A stretch of DNA of 64,000 nt, from contig BPQB01000002.1 of assembly GCA_019973155.2 (NCBI GenBank), positions 1,178,001 through 1,242,000 of the forward strand, given 5' to 3'. The translations under genes and the position numbers were made by a program. The notes beneath the pieces were generated by a model. It searched no databases. It worked only from the letters and a program-made list of their open reading frames with translations, and had not been told where the DNA came from. Numbering within the stretch: the stretch's first letter is position 1; every line of letters begins with the position of its first letter. The stretch is from Phanerochaete sordida. Taxonomy: Eukaryota > Basidiomycota > Agaricomycetes > Polyporales > Phanerochaetaceae. Below are positions 19,701 to 30,727 of this stretch, in pieces.

Positions 19701-21822
19701 ATGCCGTCCGTGCAGGATTCCAACACCGAGGCGTCCGTCGCCCCAGACACGCCTTCCCACCTCCTGCTCGCCTTTCTCCAGTCCCAGTCGCAAAACACCC
19801 TGACACGCCTCTACCAGCGGCCATCCTCATGCCTGTCCATATTCAGGTCGGACTCCTGCTTGATTTTGAAGCCTGGCAGCGCAGCTTAGCTGACACCTTG
19901 TCCAACGCAGGCTGCTTGGCCCCCTCGAGAGGCAGATCGTGATGAACCTCTTGTGGCTCGAGTCGGCTATACCCGCGTCGACCATGGCTGCATGGGTGTC
20001 TCACGAGGTCCGAAAGTAGGCTGCTGCGTCCGCTGTCCGCTTGCACACGACAGCTGACCTGCCTCGCCAGGTCGTACGAGAACTCTCTATCAATACTGTC
20101 CCGGCTGCACGTTTTGCCCCAGTCGACTGTGAAACTAGCCCTCAACCCCACGTTCAAGACGAGCCTGAGGCATGCCATTGTGGGCGGGTACGCTCGCCTC
20201 ATGTTGCTACCGCACGCGGCGGGTCAACCTTATCGTTTCGCAGGGGCAGCAGTGGTAGTTTCGGCGTGCCTGCGACTCGGGACGAGAAGCATTCACCGCC
20301 TTCTATCGAGGTTCTGGATTCGTACGCCCTCGAACGGTGGGAGGCAAGTCGCTGCTCTGTTTGTGGCTCCGACCCTGCTCGACGGCAGCTGACGGCACGT
20401 CAGACGATCCTCCACTACATGGTCTCTTCTGGCACGGCTACGCGACCTTCTCAGGGCGTCTTGTTCCTACTTCAGCGAAGCGGTCTCATGGCCAGCGTTC
20501 AGTGCGTACACACGAGCTCGTAGGGTGGCTGTAACCGCTGATTGGTTCGGTGTCTTTTCGCAAGTGGTGGTTCTTTACAAATCACATCACTCGGGTTCCA
20601 GTTCCTGCTCCACTCGCCGCACGCGCAGCTATGGGAACTGCTGCTGCAATACCTGCACATGGCCGAGGTTTGTTCCCTCCGTTGTTCTCCCGCGACACTC
20701 GGTTGCAGGGCTGACGTATCATGTCCCTTAGGAACGACAAATGGACCTTGTAGAGGTCCTCAGCTTCCTTTTCATGCTGTCGACCATGGAACTTGGCCGG
20801 GTACGTCCGAGCTTCTGGCTATCTTTCCCTCGTTAGAAGCCGACCTTCCCAGGAATACTCCGTCGAGCACCTTAGTCCAACTCAAACCGCAATGCTGGAG
20901 GATCTCCGCGATTACGGCATCATTTGGCAGCGCAGAGTGGGTCGCTCTCTCCCGACCCGCGACCTGTTCGCAAGGCTGAGTCCACGTGTTCCAGGCGACG
21001 TCGAAACGGTTTTGTCCGACACGCTTGGCAACCACTTTGACTTCTTCCTCTCCTCCGCTGCCAGCTGCTGGGGGCGTGTCGGCGGGTGCCCAGAACCGCG
21101 GGTTCATCATCTTGGAAACGAACTATCGTCTATACGCATACACAGGTAGCTTGTTTCTACGTCCGAGGAGTGTTCGGGACTAACGCTTGATCAGATAACC
21201 CCTTGCAGACGGCGGTGCTGAATCTCTTTGTGACGCTGAAGTCGCGGTATCCGAATCTAGTTGTCGGAGCCATCACACGTGAGAGCGTGAAGAAGGCCCT
21301 TGCGAATGGCATTACCGCCGATCAGGCGCGTCGACCGGTCATGTTACACGCCGCGACCACCGCTGATTCAAAAATTTGAACCACAGATCATCAGTTACCT
21401 CACGACACATGCGCACCCGCAAATGCGCAAGAACGTAGGTCGATTCTATTCGGTTCCTTCTTGGGCTCTGGTACCTATATATTTCCTTAACAGAAACCGC
21501 TGCTTCCTGTGACCGTCCAGGATCAGATACGCCTCTGGGAGCTCGAGAAGAACAGGATGAAGTCACAGGAAGGTGCGCACAAATCAGGCCCGTCGCAGGG
21601 CCGATTGTATGCCTGGGTTCTCATGCGTCCCACCCGCGGTGTCCAGGCTACCTCTACACCGCCTTCGCCTCACAGGCGGATTACGAATACGTACTGAACT
21701 ACGCGAAGCAGTTAGGCGTCGTGCTCTGGGAGAGCTCAGCTCGGCGGTGTTTCTTCGGTACCCTGGAGGGCCATCCGAACATCCGAGGGTTTATCGAACG
21801 GAGGACAGCCGGCAATGCATGA
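19701..21822 (+). CDS. TFB2: TFIIH subunit Tfb2 (p52)
   Basis: Thirteen exons: 19701-19846, 19911-20015, 20071-20187, 20244-20343, 20404-20501, 20565-20667, 20732-20800, 20853-20936, 20995-21145, 21195-21325, 21387-21434, 21494-21572, 21647-21822; 468 aa, normal for p52. Conserved segments in order: FLQSQSQNTLTRLYQRP, LLGPLERQIVMNLLWLESAI, LNPTFKTSLRHAIVGGG, LDSYALERWETILHYMV, FQFLLHSPHAQLWELLLQYL, FLFMLSTMELGREYSVEHL, PTRLATTLTSS, NPLQTAVLNLFVTLKSRYP, DQIIAYL-type segment and the winged C-terminal domain (DQIRLWELEKNRM, YEYVLNYAKQLGVVLWE). p52 activates the XPB helicase in TFIIH for transcription initiation and nucleotide excision repair. Intron 4 begins with GC (GCAAGT), and intron 10 has a GC donor (GCGCGT) or an alternative GTCATG donor 12 nt later. 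Confidence 0.93.
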
Positions 21823-22116
21823 TGTGGGCTCTCGTTACATGGTTCTCTAGGTTCCCATTCGGATGCGCCAAAATCAAAGTTGGGAAAGCTAAATCCAGAG
21901 CGGGCCTGAGCTTCCGCCGTTCCGGAAGCGACTTCTAGATACACAGGGACACTGACAGGAAAAATCGCGCGCGTGCAGTGCTATCGTTACAGTCCAATAA
22001 GTAGAAGTGATGGGAGGTTTATCAGAAGGAGGGACGGGGTTGGAAATCAGTACGTACACCCGGCTGCCGTAGAATGTGGCTAGACTACATCGCTGACGAC
22101 AACGCGTCCTGGGCTG

Positions 22117-23589
22117 CTAGGAGTCGTACGCAGAGTAGCTGGACCGATGCCCAGCAGCAGTCCGGTGTGAATGTTCTCGGTGCGAGGAAGACTGGAATCC
22201 CACGCTGGGGCCGTGGCCGTCCCAGCTCCACGAGGAAGCGATACCGCCCGTGCGTGCAGCGGGGGCCATACCCGAGCTCTGCGCACGAAGTCCGAGTGAC
22301 GCAAGCGGCGGCTGTCCGAGCACGGCCGCAGGGTTCTCCGGCGGCCACCCTGTGGACACGTCGCCCACGCGGGCGCGCGGGGACACGCCCGTGCCGCGCA
22401 GTTCCCATGTGCCCTCCTCGGGCGACGAGCCTGGCTGCGGCGCGGCGTGCCGCGCGTGGGGCGAGTACTCGGTCGGGGACGACGGGCTGTACTGGGGGTA
22501 CGGGCTCGTCTGCCACGGCGAGGACGGCGACGCGGGCGGCAGCGCGGGGTCCATCCCGTGCGCGTAGTAGTTCCGGGACGAGTGCGGGGCGATGCCCGAG
22601 TGCACATCGGCCTGCTGATGCTCGGCGCCCGAGTAGGCCTGATTGAAGAAGCCAGCGGGCGGGGAAGAAGCGAAGGAGGCCTGGGAGAACGCCGAAGAGT
22701 CCTCGCCCAGGATAGAGCGCGACCTGTTCACTCGCTCGACAGGGCTTGGGCTCTCCGACGGTTCGTGGCTCTCTTCCGAGTCTCGACTGTGCACACATCG
22801 GCAGTCAGGAATCAATGCGCACGTCGGGAAGAAGCGAAGCGACGCACATTCTAGTGAGCCGGCCGTCGGGACCTGGCTCGAGCTTCGGTGGGTATCGAAA
22901 GTTCGTGGACTGTATGAGGTCGTGTGGTATCTCGAGAGCCATGAGCTCTGGTACGACGGTCGGTCGCTGCAACCGTCCCGATCGGACGTCGTCCTGGGTA
23001 TAGTAGCAGATGAGGTGATGGTCAGAACCTGCGATCTTGACAGTGATGGTCTGTAGACACGCGTACGTGAATTAGTCGTTCAATCAGGGTCGGCTGCGCT
23101 GCAGCTCACCTTTTTGATGAGACCTTGTGTCTTGAGCGCCACGGTGCTGTCCAGTCGCTGCGCCATTTCCGGCGAATAGCCTGAGGCCTGGTAGGTGCCC
23201 CTGCCAGGACGTTCCGTGACCTCACGGTACACCTAACGCGTCGGATGTCAGACAGGCTCTTTGTACGTTTTCCACGAAAAACGAGACTGACCAAGAAATT
23301 CCCGGATATACGACTAGGGGTCCAAGTGTACCCTGGAACATACACATGTTGGTGTGGTGCCACATGAGCGGGAGCAGCCTGCCTCACCGTCAGTCCAGCG
23401 TTTGATGCCGCTCTCGTCGACGCTGAAGACGAAGACGGCGCCGGTCTTGATCATGGACCGCCGCTCCAATTCGTTGAGGCGTCGGGTGATGCGGGGGATG
23501 AGGCCACACCGCGCGGCTTGTATGAGCCGCAGAGCATCGGCTGTGGTCTCAACGTAGCCAGAGAACGGACGGATAGAGGTCGGAGGCAT
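22117..23589 (-). CDS. WOPR-domain (Gti1/Pac2) transcriptional regulator
   Basis: Exons 23589-23388, 23332-23292, 23232-23110, 23050-22848 and 22786-22117; 412 aa, phases closing. WOPR part a spans roughly residues 7-95 (FSGYVETTADALRLIQAARC, then RRLNELERRSMIKTGAVFVF, GIKRWTDGYTWTPSRISGNF, VYREV). Part b spans ~117-160 (LIKKTITVKIAGSDHHLICY, YTQDDVRSGRLQRP). The rest is disordered, rich in Ser/Pro/Tyr/His, as in Wor1, Ryp1, Mit1, Gti1 and Pac2. These are sequence-specific DNA-binding master regulators of morphological switching, host interaction and sporulation in fungi. Nuclear location is inferred. The start MPPTSIRPFSGYV is chosen because the family begins just before the FxGYV motif. About 4.1 kb upstream holds no other gene, which may mean extended cis-regulation. 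Confidence 0.9.
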
Positions 23590-26500
23590 GGCGACAGCAC
23601 TGCAGAGGACTGGACCGGTCTGCAGCGGCGGCAAGGACCTTTAATAGTGCGCGCGCACCAGGAATCATCCCTATACCGTCATGCATTACCCGCCGCACTG
23701 TTGACATACCACCCTCTCGGGTTTTGTCATTAAATGATTCGATCAGCCTCATCTCGACGCGAGATCTGTGTACGGTACGAAGGGAGGAACGGGACTTCCT
23801 GGAGATCTCCATGCTGGGCGGACAGGGCGCCGGCCGCGTGCTGGACTGCTCGGATCCGGTCGAGCCGCTTCACACACGCCTTGCGCTCCGTGGTGCAATA
23901 TGTGCCTCTCGGTATGTTTTTCGGGGCGCCTGCGAGGGTCTCATCGATGCGCTGGTAGGGAGAGTGCGCGAGGAGATGGACGCCCGGCGAGCTGCCGGAC
24001 AGCGGCATCGCGAAGTCAGACGACGGGCCAGTCAACTGATCTCATGAACTTTGGAGCACGCAGGAGGACGCTCCGTGTGGCCGTCTGAGCCAGAACAAGC
24101 AACTCCGAAGGAGATAGACCTAATAGAACCGACAGGCGGCTGCGGGCCTCCGGTAGCGCCTGCGCAGAGCGTGCCATTGTTCTTCGTCCGCCAGCGGTGG
24201 AACGCTCTCTCCAGGGCCGCGCAGCCAATCAGATCCAGGGGGTGGACACACGGGCGTGCACACGGCACCCTGATTGTGCAGCGGGTGCGCTGTGCGGCCG
24301 CCCAGGCAGGAAGCGGGCTGCCTCTTTCGCGTGCAGCGCCGCGGATTACCCAACGCCTGTGTCCAGCCCGCGCCCGGAGTGATGCGTGCAGCGTTGTTGA
24401 GAACTCTCGCTGTGCGCTGCGCGCTGAAGCTGAAGCGGGCAGTGCGAGTGCTCTCTGCGCGGCGGGGGCCCAGCGCGAGTGCCTGCGCCCCGGCTGGGCC
24501 CGCCAGCGCAAACGCTATCCGCACCCGCGCACGCAGGCAGACCCTGGCGCGCGATTGCCTCTGCGCGCGGCGGGCGCACACAGGCTCAAACATCATGGGC
24601 CTGGCGGGCTTGAGCAGCGAAAGCATCGCATTGAGCAGCCGGGGGATCGCCACATCTCGAGATCTGGCGGGATCAGCCAGTCTGGGCTCCGCACCAAGTT
24701 CGGGGCCAGCGAAGGCTCGAGGCCGGGACGCAGTGCCTGAGCCCGGTGCGAGTTCCCATGGACGGGAACGCGCAGGCGTGGGCTGGCGCGGCGGCGGGCC
24801 ATATGCAGGCAATGGAGTGTGTATTGTGTAATAGCCGTCCGCTTTGTGCACGCCTGCCCCTTACGACACCGCGCGCAGGCCCCTGGTAAAGTGACGACAT
24901 CCTCTGGATGCGCAGACGTCTCCCGATAGATATATTGGCCTTCTCGCTTCTATACAGACTTCTATTCGCTTCACCAGCTTGCCCCGGGTCAGCGGCACCG
25001 TCCTCGTTCCGTTCCAACAACGCGTGGATCAGTAACCCGCTCAGAACTCGCACTAATTCGAGAGCCACTCTGATCAGGATTCATCCTACGCCGCACCGCT
25101 CGCCCTTCTCCTATACACTGCCCACACCCCGACGCCACTCCAGACTCCAGACGACGACGCGAAGCCGCCCTGCACATGCCCCAGGGTTGTACACAACCTA
25201 CCGCTCGCTTCCGCACGCTCCTCTGAAAGCTTGTTCCAGCAAACCGCGCCTGGGGCGACCCGGCCTCCTCGGCCTCCCGAACGACGGCTGCACTTGGCAG
25301 GCCTTGTTATCGCACCCCGCACGCCGTGCGTGCACCCCGCCGCGCCGCGCAAATGAACCGAGCGCGGCCGCGCCGTCCTATTATCAGATATCGATCCCCG
25401 ACACACAGGCCCGGTGCGTCCGCAGCGGCACGATGGAGTCGGTTCTGAACTCTCCCCCGCGGCGGCACTCAGTTCAGCCTGCTCCCCGCGCGCGGAAGGC
25501 GGCTGTGTGGGCACGGCCGTGCGTCCGCGCTGCGTCGCCCTGGGCCCGGGGGTGCCGTGCACGCGCAGGCGTCGCGACCTAGAACGTCCTGCTTCAGGCT
25601 CGCCTTGTGCGCGGCGGAGACGGCGGCGGCCCCTCGCACTGGGTACGCCCGGCGTCCCGCCGCACAAGGTTTGCTATGAGAACCGCACGGCGTCCAGGCC
25701 CCCCGCGCGCCAGTCGTCAAGGGCGCACGACCCAGCCACAGCCGTCCGTGCTGTTGTGCACTGCGTCGCGCAGCCCTGCGTGCCTCTCCGTCGCCGCAGG
25801 TGCGTGTCGGGCTGAATGTTACCATGCGAAGTTTGACATCCCGCAGAAGATCATCTGACACGGAGCAGCATCTGTTCTTCGGGTCCACCATCGTCCGAGG
25901 CATGCAAAGGGCTGGTCGGTAGACTACCGATAAAGTGTAAGGTGTGGCAGTCGAAGCCTTGTCACGAGCCACGTAAATTGGAACCCTTGTGCTTCCGGGC
26001 TCTTCGTCGCGATAGCGCAAGCGAACAAGACCTGAAAGAAACCGAATGAATCACTATACGCAGTGTAGGACTGGGAAGAAAAAACGTACGACCAATTGAA
26101 CAGGTGGTTCACCACGACCGGGTCGACGCGAGCAGGCCCCGGCCTTGTCATACGAACGTGGTTCCTGCTTTGTTCCGATGGCGCACACCGCATGTTACAT
26201 TGGTAGGATCTGAGAAGATGTACATCCTGAAGGAGACGAGACGAACGTTCAAGATCTGTCCCAGATAACACAGGACGTGTGCCTTGGGACTGATCCATGG
26301 CACGCGGGGCTTGTGGCACAGAGTTGCATTGATTGCGGCACTCACCGGGCAATGTAAGGGCGTTTCGCGTTCTAGGGTAGTCCTATGCGTCGGCAGGCGT
26401 GCTTAATACGAAGTGGGCTGGCTTATGATCGAGTGGTCCAAAGAAAGTGCCGCCACCACACCGAAGGCGAGGCAAGTTGGACGTTGCATCGAAGGCGTTG

Positions 26501-27685
26501 GCGGCGCTTCCACGTGTTGTGGCAGGCAATGTCTGAGACACCCATGGAGACGCAGGGCCATAAAGCTGCAGCTTAGGGTTCAGCATCGTCAAGGGCGAAA
26601 TTGACAAAAACTAGCCTTTAGCCTTTGACACCTCGGACGGTGTCCTTCTCGGGCTCCGAAACGCTGAACGGCCTGTAAAAAAGAGACGATCGGCCTCGCG
26701 AGCGGCAGAGACAGCGCCGCCGCTGGTGAGGGGACGCCGAGCGCGGAGACGCTGCTCGCGAAAGCCGTACACAGCCGTACAGGCGGCGACCGGGACGCTT
26801 TCACAGGCACCAGCGTCGGCTGCTAGGTGCTGAGATGCCAAAGAGTGCAAGAGAGACCATCCAGGGCGCGCCGGCCATGAACTTCTGTGCGCGGCATCGG
26901 CGCCAGCGGGTGCCGAGCCCAACGGGGTTCTGAGCTGCGGATGGTGGTTCTGGCAGAGGCTGCACTCCGACGAGAGGGCGATCGTCGCCGCTCAGCCAGA
27001 TGTACGCCGCGCGCCGGCGGCGTCGAGCGGTTCGCCCGGCGGCGTTTTCTATGAGGGATCAGATCAGCAGCGAGCGCACGGTGGACACGAGGCGCGAGTC
27101 CGAAGGCGCGACAGTAAATTGGCATTACAATACAAATTGTGCACTCGCCTGTCTCGCATCGGACGGCGTGCTGGCGCCAGGAAAGGAGAGTTCAGGGCAG
27201 GTTTCACATGGCCGTGCGCTCGAAACAACGGCGCGTGGCCGCTAGAAGGAGCAGTCGTGTGGGGACCGGGAGTGAGGAGGTGGACATGGGCGTGAATCGT
27301 ACGTTGGCGGACGCCCGACCCTGAGCCTCGACAGAACCTCGGCCTGTGGCTGGTTCTAGCGGTTAACGCAGAGTAGAAGTCGAGAGGATGTGGGAGGAAT
27401 GGGGCGCGCGTCGCACAGCGCAACGCCTGGTGGGCGCCCGACGATTCAGCTGCCGGGCCTGATTTGGGAGTGGGTGCGCGGAGACGCCGGGCTGTCGGGA
27501 ATCGCCGATGGAACGGGAGGGTTGCCAGAACGGGGCGGCTGTGGTTTGCCAGTTGCCTCCTCCGTGGCCACAGCGAGTGCGAGACTTGGCCTGCCTGGGC
27601 CCGCTAGCTTATCCGCCAATAGCCCGCCCGCGCATCCCCCAGCCTCGAGCGAACTAGCCTGCGCCCGCCACTCCGCTCGCGAGCC
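23590..27685. other. 4.1-kb region with no supportable gene, upstream of WOPR and HSBP1 genes
   Basis: The region separates two divergent start codons. It alternates normal DNA with very GC-rich blocks (about 24,250-24,600, 25,250-25,700 and 26,680-27,060). Open frames are long only because the DNA is GC-rich; they occur on both strands over the same bases, lack conserved motifs and lack consistent splice signals. It may hold promoter elements, long 5' UTRs, non-coding transcripts or decayed sequence. I cannot separate these by reading. Confidence 0.45.
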
Positions 27686-28170
27686 ATGCCTCCGCCCTCC
27701 TCCGCCCTGCCTCTCAACGTCACCCCGGCCGCAACGCCCTCGCGCCCGTCGCCCGTCGTGCCGTCCGCGAGCGGCCCCACCGCGCCCGCCGCGGCCCCCG
27801 CCAAGCCCGCCGCCGCCGGCTCCTCGGACATCTCCAGCCCGCACGAGCTCACCGCCTTCGTGAGTCGCGCGCACCGCTGAGCTGCACGCGCACGCCTGAC
27901 ACGCCGCGCCCGCAGGTCGAGAACCTCCTCGAGCAGCTCGACGCCAAGTTCGACGACATGTCGTCGCAGATCCTCGACCGCAGTGAGTGCCCCCGCCCGC
28001 GCCCGCCCCCCGCGTGCGCTGACCGCGCGCCGCGCCCAGTGATGCAGATGTCGAGCCGCGTCGACACGCTCGAGGCGTCCATCCAGGACATCATCACCGC
28101 CGGCGACGCGGGGCCCGCCGCGGCGAGCCTGCCGCAGTCGCCGACCGCCCAGCGCAAGGGCAGCGCGTAG
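27686..28170 (+). CDS. HSBP1: Heat shock factor binding protein 1 (HSBP1) homolog
   Basis: Exons 27686-27859, 27916-27982 and 28040-28170; 123 aa. The conserved coiled-coil core is complete after splicing: SPHELTAFVENLLEQLDAKF, DDMSSQILDRMMQMSSRVD and TLEASIQDIITAG. It matches HSBP1, which forms a small trimeric coiled coil that binds the HSF1 trimerisation domain and dampens the heat-shock response; in some fungi homologs affect growth and stress. The N-terminal ~50 residues are a Pro/Ala/Ser-rich extension absent from the short animal protein (76 aa). The C-terminus (TAQRKGSA) and the stop codon lie inside the first unit of a 43-bp tandem repeat. Confidence 0.9.
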
Positions 28171-28268
28171 CACGGCGCCGCGCCGCACCGTCCAGCGCAA
28201 GGGCAGCGCGTAGCACGGCGCCGTGCCGCACCGTCCAGCGCAAGGGCACCGCATAGCACCGCGCCGCC
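28151..28268. repeat. 43-bp tandem repeat, ~2.7 copies, over the HSBP1 stop codon
   Basis: Units start at 28151, 28194 and 28237, each beginning agcgcaagggca; the third is cut short and diverged. Unit length is not a multiple of three. The first unit codes the last six residues and the stop of HSBP1; the others lie in the 3' UTR. Confidence 0.85.
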
Positions 28269-28726
28269 CGCCTGCGCACCCAACCGCCGCGCTGCCTTCC
28301 CACACCGCGCCCGCACGCCCCGGCGCGCACCCTGCACCTGTAGCCGTAATGTCCCCCGCTGTGGAACGATACCCAATACATTTCTTGGTAACGTTTCACA
28401 CCATGTGGGTCCACCTGTATGCCACCGCTCGCGCATTACGCAAGCGGCTCGGCCGTGGCAGGAGTCTCTCCACCTGCGCGAAGACACAACGGCGCAAGGG
28501 CCGCCGCGAAGGGCTCGTATCGGACCCAATCCCCGTGCACCGTTTCACGTTCGCGGCAGCAGCGACGCCCTCGCGTAACCACACCGCGCATTCCGTATAG
28601 AAAGACCCTGGCATGTCCGGCGGGCCCGAGCAGGCGCATCGTTTAATTGAATACAAGAACACAATCTCCGTCCAGCCCCATAGCTCCTAGCTGATTAGAT
28701 TCCACTACGCCCGTCTTGGCCGGTGA
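28269..28726. other. Convergent 3' region (HSBP1 / GET4), no gene seen
   Basis: About 460 bp between a tandem repeat and the GET4 stop codon. Presumed 3' UTRs and terminators. No coding motif. Confidence 0.45.
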
Positions 28727-30337
28727 TCAGTCCAGCGCGGGCGCGCCAGTGGCCGGGGCGGGCATGAGCACGCGCCGCGGGGCCTGCGGCCGCGCAGGCC
28801 CGCCGCCGAGCATGGCGGACATCATGTCGCCGAACGGGTTCGCCTGCGCGGCGCGCGGCGGCGGGATCGCGAAGTAGAGCTCTGCGATCTCGGCGAGGCT
28901 CTGTGTGGGGAAACGCAAAAAGGGTTCAGCACCGCATGTCAGAGGCCTATCAGACGCAGCGAAGCGCGGTGGGCGCGCGGCGCAGCGCAGGGTCCTCCGC
29001 CCGCACCACGGAGCGGGAACCGCGCGAAGCGAGGGCGCAGCGCACGCTGCGCGCGCGACGCCCCGCGCCCCCATCAGGCGCGACACGGCAGCGCGCCCAC
29101 CGGCGTGGGGACGGGCGGGAGCACAGGGAGCGAGACGCACCTGCCGGACTTCTTTAACCGCTAGCGCGCCGCCCTTGCTCTGATACGTCCCGCAGAGGCG
29201 GACCCAGGCCTCGCGTATCGCCCTGTTCTTGTCGCCCTGCGCGCGCTGGCATGTGCGTACCGCCAGCTGGGCAAAGTTCACGAGCGGGTCCCTCGTCAGC
29301 GTGATTTCGTCCGTGGGGCCCTGCGCCGCGCTGCCGACGGGGATCGGCGTCGGATGGAGGGGCGACACGAAATCAGCGCGCGAAGACGCGAAGCGCGAGA
29401 CGAGCTGCGACACGAATGTGCGCGCCGCCAGGATGTTGCCATTCAGTAGGTATCTGCGAAGGCCAGGGTTCAGCTACTCTCCGACTGCATAGCATCACTG
29501 CGTCGGCGGCGGACTGGCGGATGCGCGTGGCAACGTTCGAGGAATGGGAGAGGGTCTGATGGGAAGACACGAAGCAGGGAGACACTTACGGTATAGTGCC
29601 GCGAAGCGCAAATACTCCCGGTGCACCTCCCGTCGACGACCATTGGACGTACATGTCTGCGAGCACTCGGGCACTGTCTCGCTTGCCAGCTGCGAGAAAG
29701 TGGCTTTCCGCAGCCTCGAATTCGCCTTCTACGGTGGAGACGTGTCGTAAGTCGTCGAGACGTCACATCAACACCTTTCGCCCACGAACCCTTGTAGAGC
29801 AGTTCTCCGATGTAATGTTGGAGGCTTGGATCACCGGAAGGACAGGGACCGTGCTTTGCCGACCATCTGGGCTCAGGTGAGTGAACGACAAACATAGAGT
29901 CACTGCGGAATGACATACGCGACAGCCCTGTCAATGATAGTCTTGCGCCATGATCCCGAGGATCCAGTCAGCGCAATCAGCTGCGTGAGACGACCTGGGG
30001 CAGGGAGCAGGACGCTGGTGAGTGGTTGAGCGGCGGCAGCACACCACGAGAGACACGGCTGCTGACCTCTGGACTCGTCGCTGACCACCTCGCCCTTGCT
30101 GTCGTACACGTTGAGGAGGAAGAGCGTGAGGTCCGTGCCGCTGCCCTGCTGGCCGCTCTTGAGGAGCTCGCGGGCGGACTGGAAGAGCACATCGATCGCG
30201 GTGTCGTACTGCGCAGACTTTTGGTAGCGCGACGCAAAGGTGCGGGCCTTCTGGTGCGCCTCGTAGGGCTGCCCGGCCTCGATCAGGGGCAGGATGGCGG
30301 CGAGGGCGCGGGCGGACGAGGCGGCGGCGGGAGGCAT
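28727..30337 (-). CDS. GET4: Get4-type protein of the tail-anchored membrane protein pathway
   Basis: Exons in transcript order: 30337-30067, 29994-29919, 29866-29790, 29728-29590, 29453-29141, 28900-28727; 349 aa. Alpha-helical repeats recognisable as Get4: EAGQPYEAHQKARTFASRYQ, YDTAIDVLFQSARELLKSGQ, TQLIALTG...SWRKTIIDRAVAWS, GDPSLQHYIGELLYKEGEFE, AESHFLAAGKRDSARVLADM and YFAIPPPRAAQANPFGDMM near the end. Get4 with Get5 links Sgt2 to the Get3 ATPase and hands tail-anchored proteins to the ER. Two introns are long for this region (136 nt at 29454-29589; 240 nt at 28901-29140). The ATG at 30337 starts MPPAAASSARALAAIL and has no upstream competitor with conservation. Divergent from TSC13. Confidence 0.9.
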
Positions 30338-30727
30338 AACGGAGTACAGTCGCAAGCGTATGCAGGGCGCTTGCGCGTGACGCCGCACTGCACGCCGACG
30401 CCACGTGGTCCACGTCAGTCTACAGGAAACGCGACACGCGCTGGACCTCGTCACGGCGAGCACAGAAAAATTGTCGCTGGATATGTACGCTCAGTGCGCG
30501 ACCAAAATATAGTACCGAGGAACTGTAAACAGCCTTTCGCACGATGTGTTAGGGAAAAAAATGACACCAAGGAGGCTTGAAACCCCACCAACATTACCAT
30601 CGGACGCGCTGCCGCTGCGCCACGCATGCATCCTAGTAAAGCAATACTCGGCGCCTCTGGCGGGAAGTTGTGGGGCCAGGGGACCGCGACTTGAACGCGT
30701 CGAGCTCGGTCGTGTCTTGCGTCCAAG
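30338..30727. promoter_or_regulatory. Shared divergent promoter region (GET4 / TSC13), with a tRNA-like patch
   Basis: 390 bp. On the minus strand at ~30,562-30,635 there is an A-box-like TGGCGCAGCGGC, a weak B-box-like GGTTTCAAGCC and then seven T residues (30,561-30,555). It does not fold as a tRNA (see findings). Otherwise no gene. Confidence 0.45.

Noticed and set aside
20937..20994. TFB2 exon boundary using the AG at 20,980
   Set aside because: It needs a weaker donor shift and inserts non-conserved residues; the AG at 20,994 gives QRR-ATSKRFCPTRLA, matching p52.
24051..24851. Overlapping 229- and 243-codon frames on opposite strands
   Set aside because: Both cover the same GC-rich block, neither has recognisable sequence, and they cannot both be genes. 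Treated as non-coding.
25924..26352. 142-codon minus-strand frame with a hydrophobic stretch (YSDSFGFFQVLFACAIATK)
   Set aside because: One hydrophobic run alone; the rest is unlike a protein domain, and no splice partners extend it.
30562..30635. tRNA gene on the minus strand
   Set aside because: A-box, D-arm and T-run are present, but the anticodon stem, acceptor stem and T-arm do not pair and spacing is short. Kept only as a low-level finding.
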